A stretch of 6,749 nucleotides of DNA, from assembly GCA_026987255.1 (NCBI GenBank), contig JALSNA010000467.1, positions 1 to 6,749 on the forward strand. Reading direction: 5' to 3'. Source of the DNA: Hyphomicrobiales bacterium (lineage in GTDB: Bacteria; Pseudomonadota; Alphaproteobacteria; Rhizobiales; Aestuariivirgaceae). Position numbers and translations under genes: made by a program. Shown here piece after piece: positions 5,208 through 6,749 of this stretch; within the stretch, counting starts at the first letter, position 1; every line of letters starts with the position of its first letter. The notes beneath the pieces are model-generated. The model did no database searches, was not told the DNA's origin, and was given only the letters and a program-made list of their open reading frames with translations.

Positions 5208-6362
5208 ATGCAAAGCGCCAATTACAATTATCCCACTTCCGTGCGGTTCGGCCCCGGCCGGGTCAAGGAACTGGCGGACATGTGCGCCGAATTGGGGATG
5301 TCCAAACCCTTGCTGGTCACCGATCCGGGGCTGGCGGCCAACCCGATGGTGGCGGATATCGTCGGCGATCTGGCCGCCGCCGGTCTCGGCGTGAAGGTCT
5401 TTGCCGATATCAAGCCCAACCCGGTGGGCGAAAATATCGAAAAGGGCGCGCAGGCCTTTCGCGATGGCGGCATGGATGGCGTCATCGCCCTTGGCGGCGG
5501 CTCGGCGCTGGATGCCGGCAAGGTCATCGCCATGATGGCCGGGCAGGATCGCCCGCTGTGGGATTTCGAGGATGTGGGCGACAACTGGACACGGGTGAAG
5601 GCCGATGCCATCGCCCCCATCATCGCCATTCCGACCACCGCCGGAACCGGCTCCGAGGTGGGCCGCGCCGGGGTCATCACCAATGCCGAAACCCACGAGA
5701 AGAAAATCATCTTCCACCCCAGGCTCATGCCGGCCATCGCCCTGCTCGATCCGCGGCTGACGGTGGGCCTGCCGGCCGGGCTGACGGCGGCCACCGGCAT
5801 GGACGCGCTGTCGCACAACCTGGAGGCCTATAGCGCCCCGGGGTATCATCCCATGGCCGACGGCATCGCCGTGGAGGGCATCCGGCTGGTGAAGGAAAAC
5901 CTGGAGACGGCGGTCAGGGAGCCCGACAACATCGCCGCGCGCGGCAACATGCTCATGGCCTCGGCCATGGGGGCCACGGCCTTCCAGAAGGGGCTGGGCG
6001 CCATGCATGCCCTGGCCCATCCGCTGGGCGGGGTCCATGACGCCCATCACGGCATGCTCAACGCCATCCTCATGCCCTATGTCCTGAAGGCCAATCGCGA
6101 AGCCATCGAGGAGCGCTTTGCCCGCCTGGCCGCCTGGCTGGGGCTTCAGGGCGGATTTGACGGCGTCCTGCAATGGGTGCTGGATTTGCGCAAGGCCATC
6201 GGCATCCCCCACACCCTGGCGGATATCGGCATCCCCGGTGACAATCTGGAGCAGATCGCCGCCATGGCGGTGCAGGACCCTTCCGCGGGCGGCAACCCCA
6301 TCGCCTTCGATGAAAAGGGCTATCTGGAAATCGTCACCAGGGCCCACAAGGGCGATCTTTGA
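5208..6362 (+). CDS. Iron-type (group III) alcohol dehydrogenase
   Basis: This 384-residue cytoplasmic enzyme interconverts an alcohol and its aldehyde with a nicotinamide cofactor. It has the FGPGR start typical of the family, Asp39 in LLVTDPG (the position that favours NAD+ over NADP+ in FucO), GGGSALDAGK (96-105) for the pyrophosphate, and IPTTAGTGSEV (141-151). The metal site is complete: Asp199 and His203 in TGMDALSH, His267 in AMHALAHPLGG and His281 in HHGMLNA match the FucO ligand set and spacing. The ATG at 5208 follows AAGGAG by about ten bases; an in-frame GTG at 5187 lacks a ribosome binding site, and the long upstream open frame is a shadow within the ALDH gene. With the ALDH just upstream it probably catalyses the first step of a two-step oxidation. 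A 4-hydroxybutyrate-like or other primary alcohol is possible; the substrate is not determined. Its stop lies 19 bp from that of convergent galU. Confidence 0.92.
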   Translation: MQSANYNYPTSVRFGPGRVKELADMCAELGMSKPLLVTDPGLAANPMVADIVGDLAAAGLGVKVFADIKPNPVGENIEKGAQAFRDGGMDGVIALGGGSALDAGKVIAMMAGQDRPLWDFEDVGDNWTRVKADAIAPIIAIPTTAGTGSEVGRAGVITNAETHEKKIIFHPRLMPAIALLDPRLTVGLPAGLTAATGMDALSHNLEAYSAPGYHPMADGIAVEGIRLVKENLETAVREPDNIAARGNMLMASAMGATAFQKGLGAMHALAHPLGGVHDAHHGMLNAILMPYVLKANREAIEERFARLAAWLGLQGGFDGVLQWVLDLRKAIGIPHTLADIGIPGDNLEQIAAMAVQDPSAGGNPIAFDEKGYLEIVTRAHKGDL

Positions 6363-6381
6363 GGCCAGTGCCCGTGAAGGG

Positions 6382-6749
6382 TCAGGCGCTGCGTTTCAAA
6401 AGACTTTCAACCTTTTCGCGCAAGTTTCCATGTAATCGTGCACCAAGGGCAGGGTCCGCGCTGAAACCTGCGAGTTGGGCGAGAATCCGGCGCAAGGTGG
6501 GGCCCAGGTGCGGGTCGGCCAGGGCGAAGGCGATGTTGGCGGAGAGAAAACCCAGCTTGGAGCCGCAGTCATAGGTTTCGCCCTCATAATGGACGGCCCA
6601 GAAATCCTGCGCGGACAGCAGGGCGATCATGGCGTCGGTGATCTGGATCTCGCCACCGGCGCCGGGGGTCTGTTTCTCCAGATGCCCGAAGATTTCCGGT
6701 TGCAGGATGTAGCGGCCGGAAATGATGAAGTTCGACGGCTCTTCGCCTT
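6382..6749 (-). CDS. galU: UTP-glucose-1-phosphate uridylyltransferase, C-terminal part (cut by window edge)
   Basis: The frame stays open to the right edge and gives the last 121 residues or so of GalU, which makes UDP-glucose from UTP and glucose-1-phosphate for envelope and exopolysaccharide sugars. Recognisable family stretches are GRYILQPEIF, PGAGGEIQITDAM and YDCGSKLGFLSANIAFAL, near the C-terminus of bacterial GalU proteins (usually about 290-300 residues). The internal ATG at 6630 is not the start; coding continues past it without a break. The last 40 residues or so (ADPHLGPTLRRIL onward) form a helical tail. The gene converges on the alcohol dehydrogenase gene, and I saw no clear terminator in the 19-bp gap. 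The N-terminal nucleotide-binding half lies outside the window. Confidence 0.9.
   Translation of the reverse strand, partial: GEEPSNFIISGRYILQPEIFGHLEKQTPGAGGEIQITDAMIALLSAQDFWAVHYEGETYDCGSKLGFLSANIAFALADPHLGPTLRRILAQLAGFSADPALGARLHGNLREKVESLLKRSA

Overview
The window looks like chromosomal DNA of a GC-rich (roughly two-thirds G+C by eye) alphaproteobacterium. The genes support this only indirectly: SHP/DHC cytochromes of the kind described in Rhodobacter sphaeroides, a proteobacterial-type GalU, and uniform GC-rich codon use. I cannot name a genus.

Left half (about 27-3000, all minus strand): a respiratory cytochrome cluster, read right to left. It starts with a membrane cytochrome b561 fused to a C-terminal dihaem cytochrome c (DHC) domain (2999-1839). 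An SHP-type cytochrome c (1839-1384), a family with an O2-binding, Asn-ligated haem, overlaps it by one base (TGATG). A second, free-standing periplasmic DHC follows (1336-866). The last gene is a two-transmembrane, membrane-anchored LuxR-type HTH regulator (736-167), followed by a good intrinsic terminator (27-57). The expected electron path is quinol or another membrane donor -> b haems -> fused and/or soluble DHC -> SHP, which passes electrons to a small ligand such as O2, NO or a nitrogen oxide. The last step is inferred from the family.

Middle (3000-3753): a long divergent intergenic region without a credible gene. It holds overlapping TGAACC-type palindromes on the cytochrome side (3135-3166). 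It also holds a tandem array of four ~90-bp units (3254-3611), with a degenerate piece on each side. Each unit carries a strong hairpin of C-rich and G-rich arms, and base changes in one arm are compensated in the other.

Right half (3754-6362, plus strand): an NAD(P)-dependent aldehyde dehydrogenase and an iron-type alcohol dehydrogenase, 59 bp apart and probably one operon. They fit a two-step oxidation alcohol -> aldehyde -> carboxylate; the substrate cannot be read from the sequence. Converging on them from the right edge is the 3' end of galU (minus strand, cut by the window), with only 19 bp between the stop codons.

The most unusual items are the cytochrome b561-DHC fusion sitting beside an extra DHC and SHP, the membrane-bound LuxR regulator in the same run of genes, and the covarying tandem hairpin array between the divergent operons.
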